Shown here in pieces: positions 1 through 6,511 of a stretch of 19,560 bases of DNA. The notes beneath the pieces are model-generated. The model saw only the letters and a list, made by a program, of their open reading frames with translations. It was not told the origin of the DNA and did no database searches. How positions within the stretch are numbered: position 1 is the first letter of the stretch; every line of letters begins with the position of its first letter. The DNA comes from Kosmotogaceae bacterium (GTDB lineage: Bacteria > Thermotogota > Thermotogae > Petrotogales > Kosmotogaceae). Both the position numbers and the translations under genes were made by a program. The DNA is taken from contig DLVL01000075.1 of NCBI GenBank assembly GCA_003444085.1, positions 55,175 to 74,734 of the forward strand. The letters are read 5' to 3'.

Positions 1-1016
1 TCAACCTTCACTCCTGGGATCTTGGATCTGCCATCTTCATCGACAAACTGATCCACGAATATCGCATCAGAGTAAATAAAATCAGCGTCGCCTGCTTCGA
101 GCATGGCTTTCCTGGTAGAGAACTCCTCAATCGTCCATCTTATGACATTCTTTATCGGTGCGGGTTCCCTCCAGTAGTCTTCAAACCTCTCCAGGATGGT
201 CTTCTGTTCGGCTCTATCCCATTCTACCAGTTTGTAGGGGCCTGTTCCAGAAACAGCGGTATGCAAGGGCGATTCTTCTGCGCTTATGTCGTGCCATTTC
301 CACCAGCCGTCAGGATTGCCATCCCATGCCCCGTTAGCGATTGAATACTGGGAGTCAAGAATTGAGCTCCATGTGCCGTAATGTGCAAGGAGCCACATGA
401 ACGGACCATAAGGTTCTGCGAGGGTGAAGATTACGTTGTTTCCTTCAACCTCAACTATCGGGTCAATAACTTCGTTGTAGAACCCAATAAGCAGATCTCT
501 TGCCTCGGGTGAAGTGGGATTACGGTCAGGACCAACCGCCTCGGAGTAAGGAATGCCCGAATAAGCTTCAAACCATGCTTGCAAGGAGGAAAACTCAGCC
601 CCAGTGAAAGCCTCTATCAACATCTTTATTGGGCCACCACTTCTGTCAAATAGTAGGGCTCTTTCAAAGCTGTATTCTACATCTGCCGGTGTCAGAGTAT
701 TTCCAGAGTGAAACTTAACTCCCTCTCGAATAGGAAAGACAAAAGTCCTTCCACCATCTCTGATCAGACCATTCTCGTATGTCGGAACTTCTGTTGAAAG
801 CATAGGAGCAAAACTCTCCAGAGAGTCTCCTTCGTACATGATCAGATTCTCATATACGTTGAAGAGCACGTTACTGCTTGCTGTGTCGTATGCATAGTGA
901 GGATCGAGTGTCTCCGGATCAGCTATCCCGAGATAGATGAATGTGTCGGGATTCTTGACTTCGGCAAAAGATACAAAAGCCATCACCAGTACTAGAAGTA
1001 CTAGGAGTTTCTTCAC
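1..1016 (-). CDS. Peptide ABC transporter substrate-binding protein (family 5), partial at window edge
   Basis: This is the N-terminal 338 codons of an extracytoplasmic solute-binding protein; the C-terminus lies beyond base 1. The first 18 residues form a signal peptide (MKKLL, then a Leu/Val stretch, ending SFA before Glu). The mature part has the layout of the SBP_bac_5 (DppA/OppA) family: LDPHYAYD near the start, a VKFHSG strand, then ADVEYSFERAL, which is the family's usual ADVVYS.ER motif, and WKWHD and YKLVEWD further on. Such proteins deliver oligopeptides, and in Thermotogae often oligosaccharides, to a membrane ABC permease, so the substrate cannot be told from sequence alone. The GTG start at 1014-1016 is set by an AGGAGGTG ribosome site at 1022-1029. 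Transporter partners, if any, would lie outside the window to the left. Confidence 0.93.
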   Translation of the reverse strand, partial: MKKLLVLLVLVMAFVSFAEVKNPDTFIYLGIADPETLDPHYAYDTASSNVLFNVYENLIMYEGDSLESFAPMLSTEVPTYENGLIRDGGRTFVFPIREGVKFHSGNTLTPADVEYSFERALLFDRSGGPIKMLIEAFTGAEFSSLQAWFEAYSGIPYSEAVGPDRNPTSPEARDLLIGFYNEVIDPIVEVEGNNVIFTLAEPYGPFMWLLAHYGTWSSILDSQYSIANGAWDGNPDGWWKWHDISAEESPLHTAVSGTGPYKLVEWDRAEQKTILERFEDYWREPAPIKNVIRWTIEEFSTRKAMLEAGDADFIYSDAIFVDQFVDEDGRSKIPGVKV

Positions 1017-1052
1017 AATTACACCTCCTGAAATAAGTATTCGATATAATTG

Positions 1053-1080
1053 ATTATATACGATAAATGCAAGAAATCAA
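1053..1080 (-). promoter_or_regulatory. Promoter candidate for the substrate-binding protein gene
   Basis: Read on the minus strand, TTGATT (1075-1080) is followed after 16 bases by a perfect TATAAT (1053-1058), about 37 bases before the GTG start. It resembles a sigma-70-type promoter. This is a sequence match only. Confidence 0.55.
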
Positions 1081-1143
1081 AACATGAGTGCCTAAAATAG
1101 ATCTTCGCGCAATGGGTCAGGCCAGCTCATAGCAGTTGTTCTC

Positions 1144-1485
1144 TCATTTGGCAAAGGTTATCTGCTCGATCGCGATTATATTTATCACAGGTTCTTCATA
1201 TGGGTGAGCAGTTAGAACCGCTTTATGGACCTCGCCAACGTCCTCTTGATTGCACCGAGTCTCAATCTTCACTTCTTGTGCTTCAGATAGCTTCCCAGGA
1301 GTTCCTGAATATGGAGAAGAGTTCTCAAGTGGCTTCCAGAAACCTTTTACATGGGTGATTGAAAAGCAGTGTTCGTAATTCCCAATTCTTCCTGCTCCGG
1401 CTTTCGCCATTGCGTTCATGATTTTATGCGCATAATCTTCTGGGGCGAAGACCTCTATCTTGAATACTCGTCTGTGCCTGATCAC
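1144..1485 (-). CDS. Stand-alone NIF3/YqfO-type (CutA/PII-like fold) domain protein
   Basis: This 113-residue protein matches the small domain inserted in, or attached to, NIF3-family dinuclear metal proteins such as YqfO: GNYEHC at residues 35-40, a G-x-W-x-P element at 48-52, a TPG turn near 62-64, an E-x-K-I-E strand at 71-75 and HPYEEP at 94-99. In full-length NIF3 proteins this domain has a CutA/PII-like ferredoxin fold. Here it is the whole protein, without the metal-binding NIF3 halves. Its role is unknown; metal or ligand sensing is only an inference from the fold. The start is GTG at 1483-1485 with an AGAGGTGA ribosome site just upstream. It is transcribed away from the helical-protein gene at 1601, leaving a 115-base divergent gap in which I see no convincing promoter. 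Confidence 0.8.
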   Translation of the reverse strand: MIRHRRVFKIEVFAPEDYAHKIMNAMAKAGAGRIGNYEHCFSITHVKGFWKPLENSSPYSGTPGKLSEAQEVKIETRCNQEDVGEVHKAVLTAHPYEEPVINIIAIEQITFAK

Positions 1486-1600
1486 TGTTTCACCTCTATA
1501 TCGATTTTACAGTAATTGTCTGTCTTTTCGTTGGCCGGTGAACAAGCTAGTAAACCCCCTTGTCGAAAGCAATAGTTGGATCGATACGAGAGGTGAGAAA

Positions 1601-1879
1601 ATGTTAATAGTGGAAAGGATTACGGAACTCGTTGAAGAGTTGTTTATCGAAGTAGAGCAATTCGATGCGGAGGATTTACTGGATGAGCTTTCTTCAGATG
1701 AAACGGCAGAGATCGAGCTTTCGAGGCAAAACGTTGTTGAGGGGATTGACGCTCTTTCAGAAACCATGGAGAGGTTGTCTGAGATTGCGAAGCTTATTGA
1801 TGAGATGAAGGAAGATCTGGAACGTGTAGTTTTGCGAAAGCTCCATCCTGGACAGAAACGATTCGATGATGAGGAGTAA
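1601..1879 (+). CDS. Small acidic helical (coiled-coil) protein of unknown function
   Basis: This is a 92-residue, strongly acidic protein predicted to be almost wholly alpha-helical. Residues roughly 1-35 are rich in Glu/Asp/Leu (ITELVEELF, then DAEDLLDEL). Residues about 45-82 carry heptad-like spacing of Val/Ile/Leu/Met, suggesting a coiled coil, before a basic turn (LRKLHPGQKR) and an acidic end. There is no signal peptide, membrane segment or cysteine. I do not recognise a family. The reading frame is open upstream to 1460, but the ATG at 1601 has a GAGAGGTGA ribosome site at 1589-1597 with good spacing. It lies 228 bases before the DUF4438 gene, with a region of inverted repeats between, so it may or may not share a transcript with the encapsulin genes. 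Confidence 0.7.
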   Translation: MLIVERITELVEELFIEVEQFDAEDLLDELSSDETAEIELSRQNVVEGIDALSETMERLSEIAKLIDEMKEDLERVVLRKLHPGQKRFDDEE

Positions 1880-1936
1880 CATTGCACCTTGTGCGCAAGC
1901 TTGATCAACAACACGTCCGTGCAATGATGACGTGTT
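1880..1936 (+). promoter_or_regulatory. Overlapping inverted repeats downstream of the small helical gene
   Basis: Two perfect 8-bp inverted repeats interlock here. CATTGCAC (1880-1887) pairs with GTGCAATG (1919-1926), and AACACGTC (1910-1917) pairs with GACGTGTT (1929-1936). A third small stem, CTTG/CAAG (1888-1891 and 1896-1899, 4-base loop), sits inside the first. The two long stems cannot easily coexist because only two bases would have to span an eight-pair helix, so they would be alternative RNA folds. No T-run follows, so it is not a standard terminator. Confidence 0.35.
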
Positions 1937-2043
1937 AAGCTATTAGAGGAAGGGTTTATCTGTACATTAATATGAGTTCGCCGGCAAACCCGAGACAAGC
2001 TCTTCCAAATGATCATCAGAAGCAATTCTAAAGAGTCGTCGGT

Positions 2044-2072
2044 TTGTGGTGATTACGAGAAATACTTATTAT
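2044..2072 (+). promoter_or_regulatory. Weak promoter candidate before DUF4438/encapsulin genes
   Basis: TTGTGG (2044-2049), a 17-base spacer and TATTAT (2067-2072) lie about 35 bases before the TTG start at 2108. The -10 matches five of six bases but the -35 only three, so support is weak. Confidence 0.3.
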
Positions 2073-2107
2073 TTGGCTGGGTCACACAACTAAGGAGGTG
2101 GGCGTTC

Positions 2108-2962
2108 TTGAAGTCAAACAAGGAGAAAGTCGTGAAGATCTCTGTGATAGGCGAGGTTTCACATCCCCTGAAGAGATCGGCATTTAGACTTGATGGTGAA
2201 GGTGTTCCTCATTCTTTTCCAGGAACCGGAGGGATCACGTACAATTTCACTCTGGGAGACGATGCTTTTCGACTTGCCGGCGATCACGTTGAACCAGACG
2301 TGTCGACCAAGAACCCCGACAAGGAGAAGAACATTGCATACGTCAGCTACTCGTGTCTTGGAAATGAAGCCGTTGTCGTTTCTGGTGATGCCAAGGGCTC
2401 CAAAGGACATGTGATTGGCAAGCACGGAGGCATAGATCATATTATGATTCATTTCGACGAAGAGACCAAGCATAAGCTGGTTATCGGGGATAAGATACAG
2501 ATCAAAGGCTGGGGTCAGGGACTCGTCATTGAGGGCTTTGCAGGGCTAAAAGTGTACAACATCGATCCAGATCTTCTTGACAAGCTCCCGGTATCGATCA
2601 AGGATGGTTCTGTAGTCTTTCCCGTTGTTACCAGTATCCCTGGTTATCTTATGGGATCTGGAGTTGGTTCAGGAAATCCGACCGGGACTGATTACGACAT
2701 AATAACACATGACAGAAGCCTGATAAACCGCCTGGAAATAGATAAGTTGCGAATCGGAGATTTCGTAGCAATTGAGAATCATAACAACAGTTACGGGATC
2801 GGTGGTTATAAAGAAGGGGCGATTTCTATTGGTGTGGTAGCTCACTCTGACTGTATCTCAACCGGTCATGGTCCAGGAATCGTCGTCATAATGACAAGCC
2901 CAGACGACATCATAAAGACTGAAATCAGCAAAGAAATGAATCTGCAACACTTCCTTGGATAG
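2108..2962 (+). CDS. DUF4438 domain protein
   Basis: This 284-residue protein resembles the DUF4438 family, known from Thermotoga (TM1086 type) and other anaerobes, whose biochemical role is not established. Visible traits are a Gly-rich beta-type sequence, a GKHGGIDHIMIHF segment at about 104-116 and an N-P-T-G-T-D-Y-D-I-x-T-H-D motif at about 190-202. Near the C-terminus, AHSDC at 245-249 and GHGPG at 253-257 cluster His and Asp residues in a way that could bind a metal (inference). There is no signal peptide. The frame is open to 2009, but the TTG at 2108-2110 follows a full AAGGAGGTG site (2092-2100) by seven bases and gives the expected family length. The next gene is the encapsulated ferritin, 143 bases downstream on the same strand, so a link with iron or oxidative stress is possible but unproven. 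Confidence 0.82.
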   Translation: MKSNKEKVVKISVIGEVSHPLKRSAFRLDGEGVPHSFPGTGGITYNFTLGDDAFRLAGDHVEPDVSTKNPDKEKNIAYVSYSCLGNEAVVVSGDAKGSKGHVIGKHGGIDHIMIHFDEETKHKLVIGDKIQIKGWGQGLVIEGFAGLKVYNIDPDLLDKLPVSIKDGSVVFPVVTSIPGYLMGSGVGSGNPTGTDYDIITHDRSLINRLEIDKLRIGDFVAIENHNNSYGIGGYKEGAISIGVVAHSDCISTGHGPGIVVIMTSPDDIIKTEISKEMNLQHFLG

Positions 2963-3026
2963 TATACGCGACATATTATTCAGTGGAATTTCCGACAAGT
3001 TCGAAGAGCTGTTCATTGTGTGATTT

Positions 3027-3103
3027 GGAGGTAATATAAAGTCCTTTCTTGCGATGATGTAAGATGTATACAGGAACAGGATATATCGAAAAGGGAGGTA
3101 ATA
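3027..3103 (+). repeat. Direct repeat of a ribosome-site sequence before the EncFtn gene
   Basis: GGAGGTAATA occurs at 3027-3036 and again at 3094-3103, where it is the ribosome site of the EncFtn gene. The first copy has no proper start codon at normal distance. It may be a decoy or standby site, or a relic of a duplicated leader; chance is possible because the sequence is purine-rich. Confidence 0.4.
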
Positions 3104-3105
3104 GA

Positions 3106-3459
3106 ATGAGTGCTTACCATGAACCCGTAGAGGAACTGAGTGCTAAAGCTCGGGATATCACGAGAGTCCTTAACAGTCTGAAAGAGGAAATTGAAGCTGT
3201 TGATTGGTACAATCAACGCGCAGAGGCTGCATCAGATGCCGAAGCGAAAGCTATTATCGAGCATAATCGAGATGAAGAGATCGAACATGCAGTCATGCTG
3301 CTGGAATGGTTGAGAAGGAACATGGATGGGTGGGACGAAGAAATGAGAACCTATCTCTTCACAGAGAGTCCCATTACCGAAATGGAACAGTCCGAGGATT
3401 CAAATGGTTCTTCGAAAAAAACTTCGGGTGATCTGAATATCCGAGGTCTTAGAGAATAG
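3106..3459 (+). CDS. Encapsulated ferritin-like protein (EncFtn), encapsulin cargo
   Basis: This 117-residue protein is an EncFtn-type ferroxidase that oxidises Fe(II) inside an encapsulin shell. Two helices carry the family signature: an E-x-x-D-W-Y stretch at 30-35 and a D-E-E-I-E-H stretch at 56-61. By alignment from memory with the Rhodospirillum rubrum EncFtn, Glu28, Glu58 and His61 correspond to the iron ligands Glu32, Glu62 and His65; Glu27, Glu30, Trp34 and Tyr35 to the secondary metal-site residues. An acidic, low-complexity linker (about 90-105) leads to GDLNIRGLRE at 108-117, a good encapsulation peptide of the G-x-L-x-I-x-x-L-R type. The frame is open to 3064, but the ATG at 3106 follows GGGAGGT (3093-3099) and starts the known fold. 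The encapsulin gene begins 14 bases after the stop. Confidence 0.95.
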   Translation: MSAYHEPVEELSAKARDITRVLNSLKEEIEAVDWYNQRAEAASDAEAKAIIEHNRDEEIEHAVMLLEWLRRNMDGWDEEMRTYLFTESPITEMEQSEDSNGSSKKTSGDLNIRGLRE

Positions 3460-3473
3460 AGGGAGGTATGAAC

Positions 3474-4274
3474 ATGGATTTTCTGAAGAGAGATCGTGCG
3501 CCGATAACCAGCAGTGCCTGGGAAGAGATAGATGATAGAGCCGTAGAGATTCTTAAAGCCCAACTCTATGCTCGAAGATTTGTTGATATTGAGGGTCCGT
3601 TTGGATGGAGTTACTCGAGCCATTCGCTGGGGAAGTTGCATGTTTTCGAAGACAAGAAAGATGATCCTCGATGGGGAATAAGGCAGGTTCTGCCAATGAT
3701 TGAAACGAGAATTCCGTTTGAACTCGGTATATGGCTTCTTGATGATATCGAACGTGGTGACAAGACTCCAGATCTAGAGCCCCTGGAAAACGCAGTAAAG
3801 AAGGCTGCAGAGTTTGAAGACAGTGTTGTGTTCAATGGTCTTGAGCAAGCAAAGGTAACAGGAGTACTCAGCGAGGCGTCAAAAAGTGCAGTTAGTGTAT
3901 CTTTCGAAGACCTGGGTTCATTCTTTTCCGGGTTGTCCAGGGCGACCACGGTCTTCAGCTCAGAAGGAGTGGAAGGACCTTATGCACTGATTGTGAATTC
4001 TGAGATCTGGGCAAAAATGCATGCCAAAAAGACAGGTGGCCAGCCTCTGGGTAACCATATATCAAGCATAATCGGTGGTCCTGTCATCAAAACAGGCAGA
4101 ATTGATGAGGGATTTCTTGTTTCGATGAGAGGTGGAGATTTTTCCCTGATTCTCGGCCAGGACTTCTCAATCGGATATGAGTCTCATACTGCAGAGTCTG
4201 TGAGACTATTCATTGCGGAGAGTTTCACGTTTCAGATCGTCAGCCCTGAAGCACTGGTTGGACTAAAAGGGTAG
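3474..4274 (+). CDS. Encapsulin shell protein (HK97-fold, family 1)
   Basis: This 266-residue protein is a family 1 encapsulin (linocin M18 type), which self-assembles into a hollow shell around cargo. The start MDFLKRDRAPIT, the E-I-D-R-A region at 18-23, FVDIEGPFGW at 36-45, E-x-G-I-W-x-L-D-D-I-E-R-G at 83-95, EGPYAL in the middle, GGDFSLILGQDFSIGY and the C-terminal ESFTFQIVSPEAL follow the T. maritima protein almost block by block. Its length equals that of the T=1, 60-subunit T. maritima shell, so the same architecture is likely. Trp87 falls at the position of the flavin-contacting Trp87 of that shell. Two in-frame ATGs exist; 3474 is preferred over 3468 because GGGAGG (3461-3466) leaves seven bases to it but only one to the earlier ATG. 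The cargo is the EncFtn encoded immediately upstream. Confidence 0.97.
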   Translation: MDFLKRDRAPITSSAWEEIDDRAVEILKAQLYARRFVDIEGPFGWSYSSHSLGKLHVFEDKKDDPRWGIRQVLPMIETRIPFELGIWLLDDIERGDKTPDLEPLENAVKKAAEFEDSVVFNGLEQAKVTGVLSEASKSAVSVSFEDLGSFFSGLSRATTVFSSEGVEGPYALIVNSEIWAKMHAKKTGGQPLGNHISSIIGGPVIKTGRIDEGFLVSMRGGDFSLILGQDFSIGYESHTAESVRLFIAESFTFQIVSPEALVGLKG

Positions 4275-4296
4275 TAGTTGTATTTCTGACCATTTA

Positions 4297-4330
4297 GCGG
4301 GTGGGGAACATTCAGTGCCACCCGCTTTTT
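4297..4330 (+). terminator. Rho-independent terminator after the encapsulin gene
   Basis: GCGGGTGG (4297-4304) pairs perfectly with CCACCCGC (4318-4325), with a 13-base loop, and five T follow at once. It closes the encapsulin transcript 22 bases after the stop. Confidence 0.92.
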
Positions 4331-4379
4331 GTTTCTGAAAGAAGTTTTCTGCAGGGAGCAAAGCTTTGGCCTTACGATG

Positions 4380-4388
4380 TGTGATAAT
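4380..4388 (+). promoter_or_regulatory. Extended -10 promoter candidate for the ABC exporter operon
   Basis: TGTGATAAT carries a TGn extension before GATAAT (five of six -10 bases), 35 bases ahead of the ATPase ATG and downstream of the encapsulin terminator, where a new promoter is needed. No good -35 is seen. Confidence 0.35.
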
Positions 4389-4423
4389 TGGTGATAGATT
4401 GTACAGTTGATGAGGGGTAAATC

Positions 4424-5347
4424 ATGACTTCCGATGTTTTGATCAGCGTGAGGGAACTCAAGAGATATTACGGTGCGACCAAAGCTGTCGACAACGTAAG
4501 TTTTGATGTCTTTTGTGGCGAGATACTCGCTATTCTTGGGCCAAACGGTGCTGGAAAGACTACAACGGTAGAGATAATGGAAGGGTTGAGGACTCATGAT
4601 AATGGAACTGTGCAGTTCTTCGACGAGAAACTGAAGCCAGGAGACACGAGGGTCAAAGAAGTAATCGGGGTTCAGCTTCAGACAACAAGCTTCATGGACC
4701 ATCTCACAGTAAGAGAGACTATAGAGCTCTTTGGTGGTCTTTACAAGAATCGAGTACCTGCTGACGAGGTATTGAACATCGTCTCACTCGAGGAAAAAGC
4801 GAAAACATACACAAAGCATCTTTCCGGTGGTCAGAAACAGCGTCTGGCAATTGCTACTGCATTGGTGAATGATCCTCAAATAATCTTCCTTGACGAGCCA
4901 ACCACAGGTCTCGATCCTCAGGCCAGGCGAATGCTATGGGGAACTATTGAAGACCTTAGAAGAACTGACAAGACGATCATTCTTACAACCCATTACATGG
5001 AAGAAGCAGAAAGATTGGCTGACAGAATACTGATATTTGATCAAGGCAGGATCGTAGCCTCTGGAACTCTTGATCAACTCGTTGCTCTTGCGGGGGCAGA
5101 TAATGTAGTTGAGTTCACCACGAAGAATCGGAATCAGGAGGATTCTCTTGATTTGACGGGTTTTCCAGGCCTTGAGAAGCTGGGAGAGGATTCCTATGCC
5201 GTTACGACACAGAGAGTTGAAGAAACGCTCGCAAAGCTCTTCAAGCTTGAAGGCGCTCAGCACTTTGAAATCGAGAACATAGTGATAAGAAAACCCAACC
5301 TTGAAGATGTCTTTCTGACGGTGACCGGTCATTCACTGAGAGATTAA
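4424..5347 (+). CDS. ABC-2 type exporter, ATP-binding subunit
   Basis: This 307-residue ATPase powers an ABC-2 exporter formed with the two permeases that follow. All nucleotide-binding motifs are intact: Walker A GPNGAGKT at 39-46, Q-loop Gln84 or Gln86, signature LSGGQ at 133-137, Walker B IIFLDE at 153-158 and the H-loop His190. The region after about 225 is the usual C-terminal extension of DrrA/CcmA-like ATPases and ends NLEDVFLTVTGHSLRD, typical of multidrug, antibiotic or lipid exporters. The ATG at 4424 has a GAGGGGT site at 4412-4418. The ABC permease begins nine bases after the stop, so the three genes form one operon. The substrate cannot be assigned; no resistance or biosynthetic gene adjoins it. 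Confidence 0.95.
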   Translation: MTSDVLISVRELKRYYGATKAVDNVSFDVFCGEILAILGPNGAGKTTTVEIMEGLRTHDNGTVQFFDEKLKPGDTRVKEVIGVQLQTTSFMDHLTVRETIELFGGLYKNRVPADEVLNIVSLEEKAKTYTKHLSGGQKQRLAIATALVNDPQIIFLDEPTTGLDPQARRMLWGTIEDLRRTDKTIILTTHYMEEAERLADRILIFDQGRIVASGTLDQLVALAGADNVVEFTTKNRNQEDSLDLTGFPGLEKLGEDSYAVTTQRVEETLAKLFKLEGAQHFEIENIVIRKPNLEDVFLTVTGHSLRD

Positions 5348-5356
5348 GGTGTGGAC

Positions 5357-6511
5357 ATGAAAAGGATATTCCGGCTTACAGGGAAACTCTTCAAGAACGA
5401 ATTCAGGCAGTTTGACACGATATTCTGGAGTCTTCTCTTTCCTCTGATACTCTTTTTCATTCTTAATGCGATTTTCGGTGGGATGAATGCTCAAGGTTTC
5501 TCCCTGCCGGTGGGCGTGGTGAAGGAAGATAGGGTATCTGGAGCAATTGATAGTATTCTTGACGAGGTTTCTGGTCCTGCTGGACCTTTCAGCATCACTC
5601 ATTATGAGAGCAGAGACGATGCTCTGGAGAATCTTAAGCAGGGGAAAGAAGAACTGGTAATTTTTGTTCCAAAAGGTGCTTCTACTAAAATGATGGCTGC
5701 TATGACCATTAAGGCTGTAGACATAGGGGCTGTTCAACTTGAAATATACCAGATCTCCGGGAAGCAATCGTCTGAAATGGCTGCGGACATAATGGAACAG
5801 ATAATCAACGCTGTTAATCTTGAAATTGGAAAGATGCAGGATGAGGACTACAGGGCTTTCAACATCTCAACCAAAGGTCTCAGCACCGAAGAAGGGACCG
5901 GTTATAATTACTCCGTATACATCTTCCCGGGTGTTACACTTATGCTCATTCTTGCAGTTGCTCTGTTCAATACACCATTGAGCCTGGTTTTTTTCAGGAC
6001 GAACGGGACAAACAAGAAACTATACACCACTCCAATAAGACCACTCGAGTACTTCGCTTCAATGTTTACTAACTGGCTTATAACAATGGTTTTGGGTTTC
6101 ATTCTACTCCTGGTGGTTGCTTCATTGTTCTATGAAGTTGGGCCGGAGATAATGAACATGAAGTTCTTTCTCTCGGTCTTGTTCTCAATGATCGTTCTTC
6201 TGGCATTTGGGATGATGGTTTCATCTTTTGCAACCAAACTTTCAACAGCAACCGTTTTCGGACAGGTGTCAATGCAGGTTCTAATGTTCCTTGGGGGGCT
6301 GTATTTTCCTGTATTCACCTTGCCATGGGGAGTCAGGTGGTTCATTTATGTGCTACCAACGACACATCTTGTCGAGCTGCAGAGAAGGTTCATCGGTCAA
6401 TCTGTTAGCCCAATCCCATTCTATGCTCTGATTGTTGTGCCGCTTGCTTGGTTGACCTTTTCAGCAACCGTATTCGCCATAAACTTCAAGAGGGTGATGG
6501 GCTATGAGTGA
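5357..6511 (+). CDS. ABC-2 type permease, first subunit
   Basis: This 384-residue integral membrane protein has the classic ABC-2 (YhgE/DrrB/NatB-like) plan: a short cytoplasmic N-terminus, one membrane helix at about 22-42, a large outside domain of about 130 residues, then five membrane helices in the second half, with PVFTLPW and LPTTHLVE in the characteristic late segment. It forms the pore with the next permease. A GTG lies at 5351, but the ATG at 5357 is better placed after AAGGTG (5346-5351). Its 3' end overlaps the next gene by eight bases (ATGAGTGA), implying translational coupling and, with the two permeases being different, a heterodimeric exporter. Confidence 0.92.
   Translation: MKRIFRLTGKLFKNEFRQFDTIFWSLLFPLILFFILNAIFGGMNAQGFSLPVGVVKEDRVSGAIDSILDEVSGPAGPFSITHYESRDDALENLKQGKEELVIFVPKGASTKMMAAMTIKAVDIGAVQLEIYQISGKQSSEMAADIMEQIINAVNLEIGKMQDEDYRAFNISTKGLSTEEGTGYNYSVYIFPGVTLMLILAVALFNTPLSLVFFRTNGTNKKLYTTPIRPLEYFASMFTNWLITMVLGFILLLVVASLFYEVGPEIMNMKFFLSVLFSMIVLLAFGMMVSSFATKLSTATVFGQVSMQVLMFLGGLYFPVFTLPWGVRWFIYVLPTTHLVELQRRFIGQSVSPIPFYALIVVPLAWLTFSATVFAINFKRVMGYE

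Noticed and set aside
1460..1600. Upstream extension of the small helical protein to 1460
   Set aside because: It overlaps the start of the divergent NIF3-like gene, reads unlike the helical core, and the ATG at 1601 has a good ribosome site.
1880..1936. Pseudoknot from the interlocking inverted repeats
   Set aside because: Only two bases would have to cross an eight-pair helix, which is sterically unlikely; alternative folds are more reasonable.
1910..1936. Intrinsic terminator after the helical-protein gene
   Set aside because: The stem is followed by AAGCTATTAG, with no T-run.
1507..2025. Minus-strand open frame of 172 codons
   Set aside because: It is the antisense of the helical-protein gene, Ser-rich by reverse reading, without ribosome site or family likeness.
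4232..4702. Minus-strand open frame across the encapsulin terminator and start of the ABC ATPase gene
   Set aside because: It runs through a clear terminator and is antisense to two certain genes; no protein motifs.
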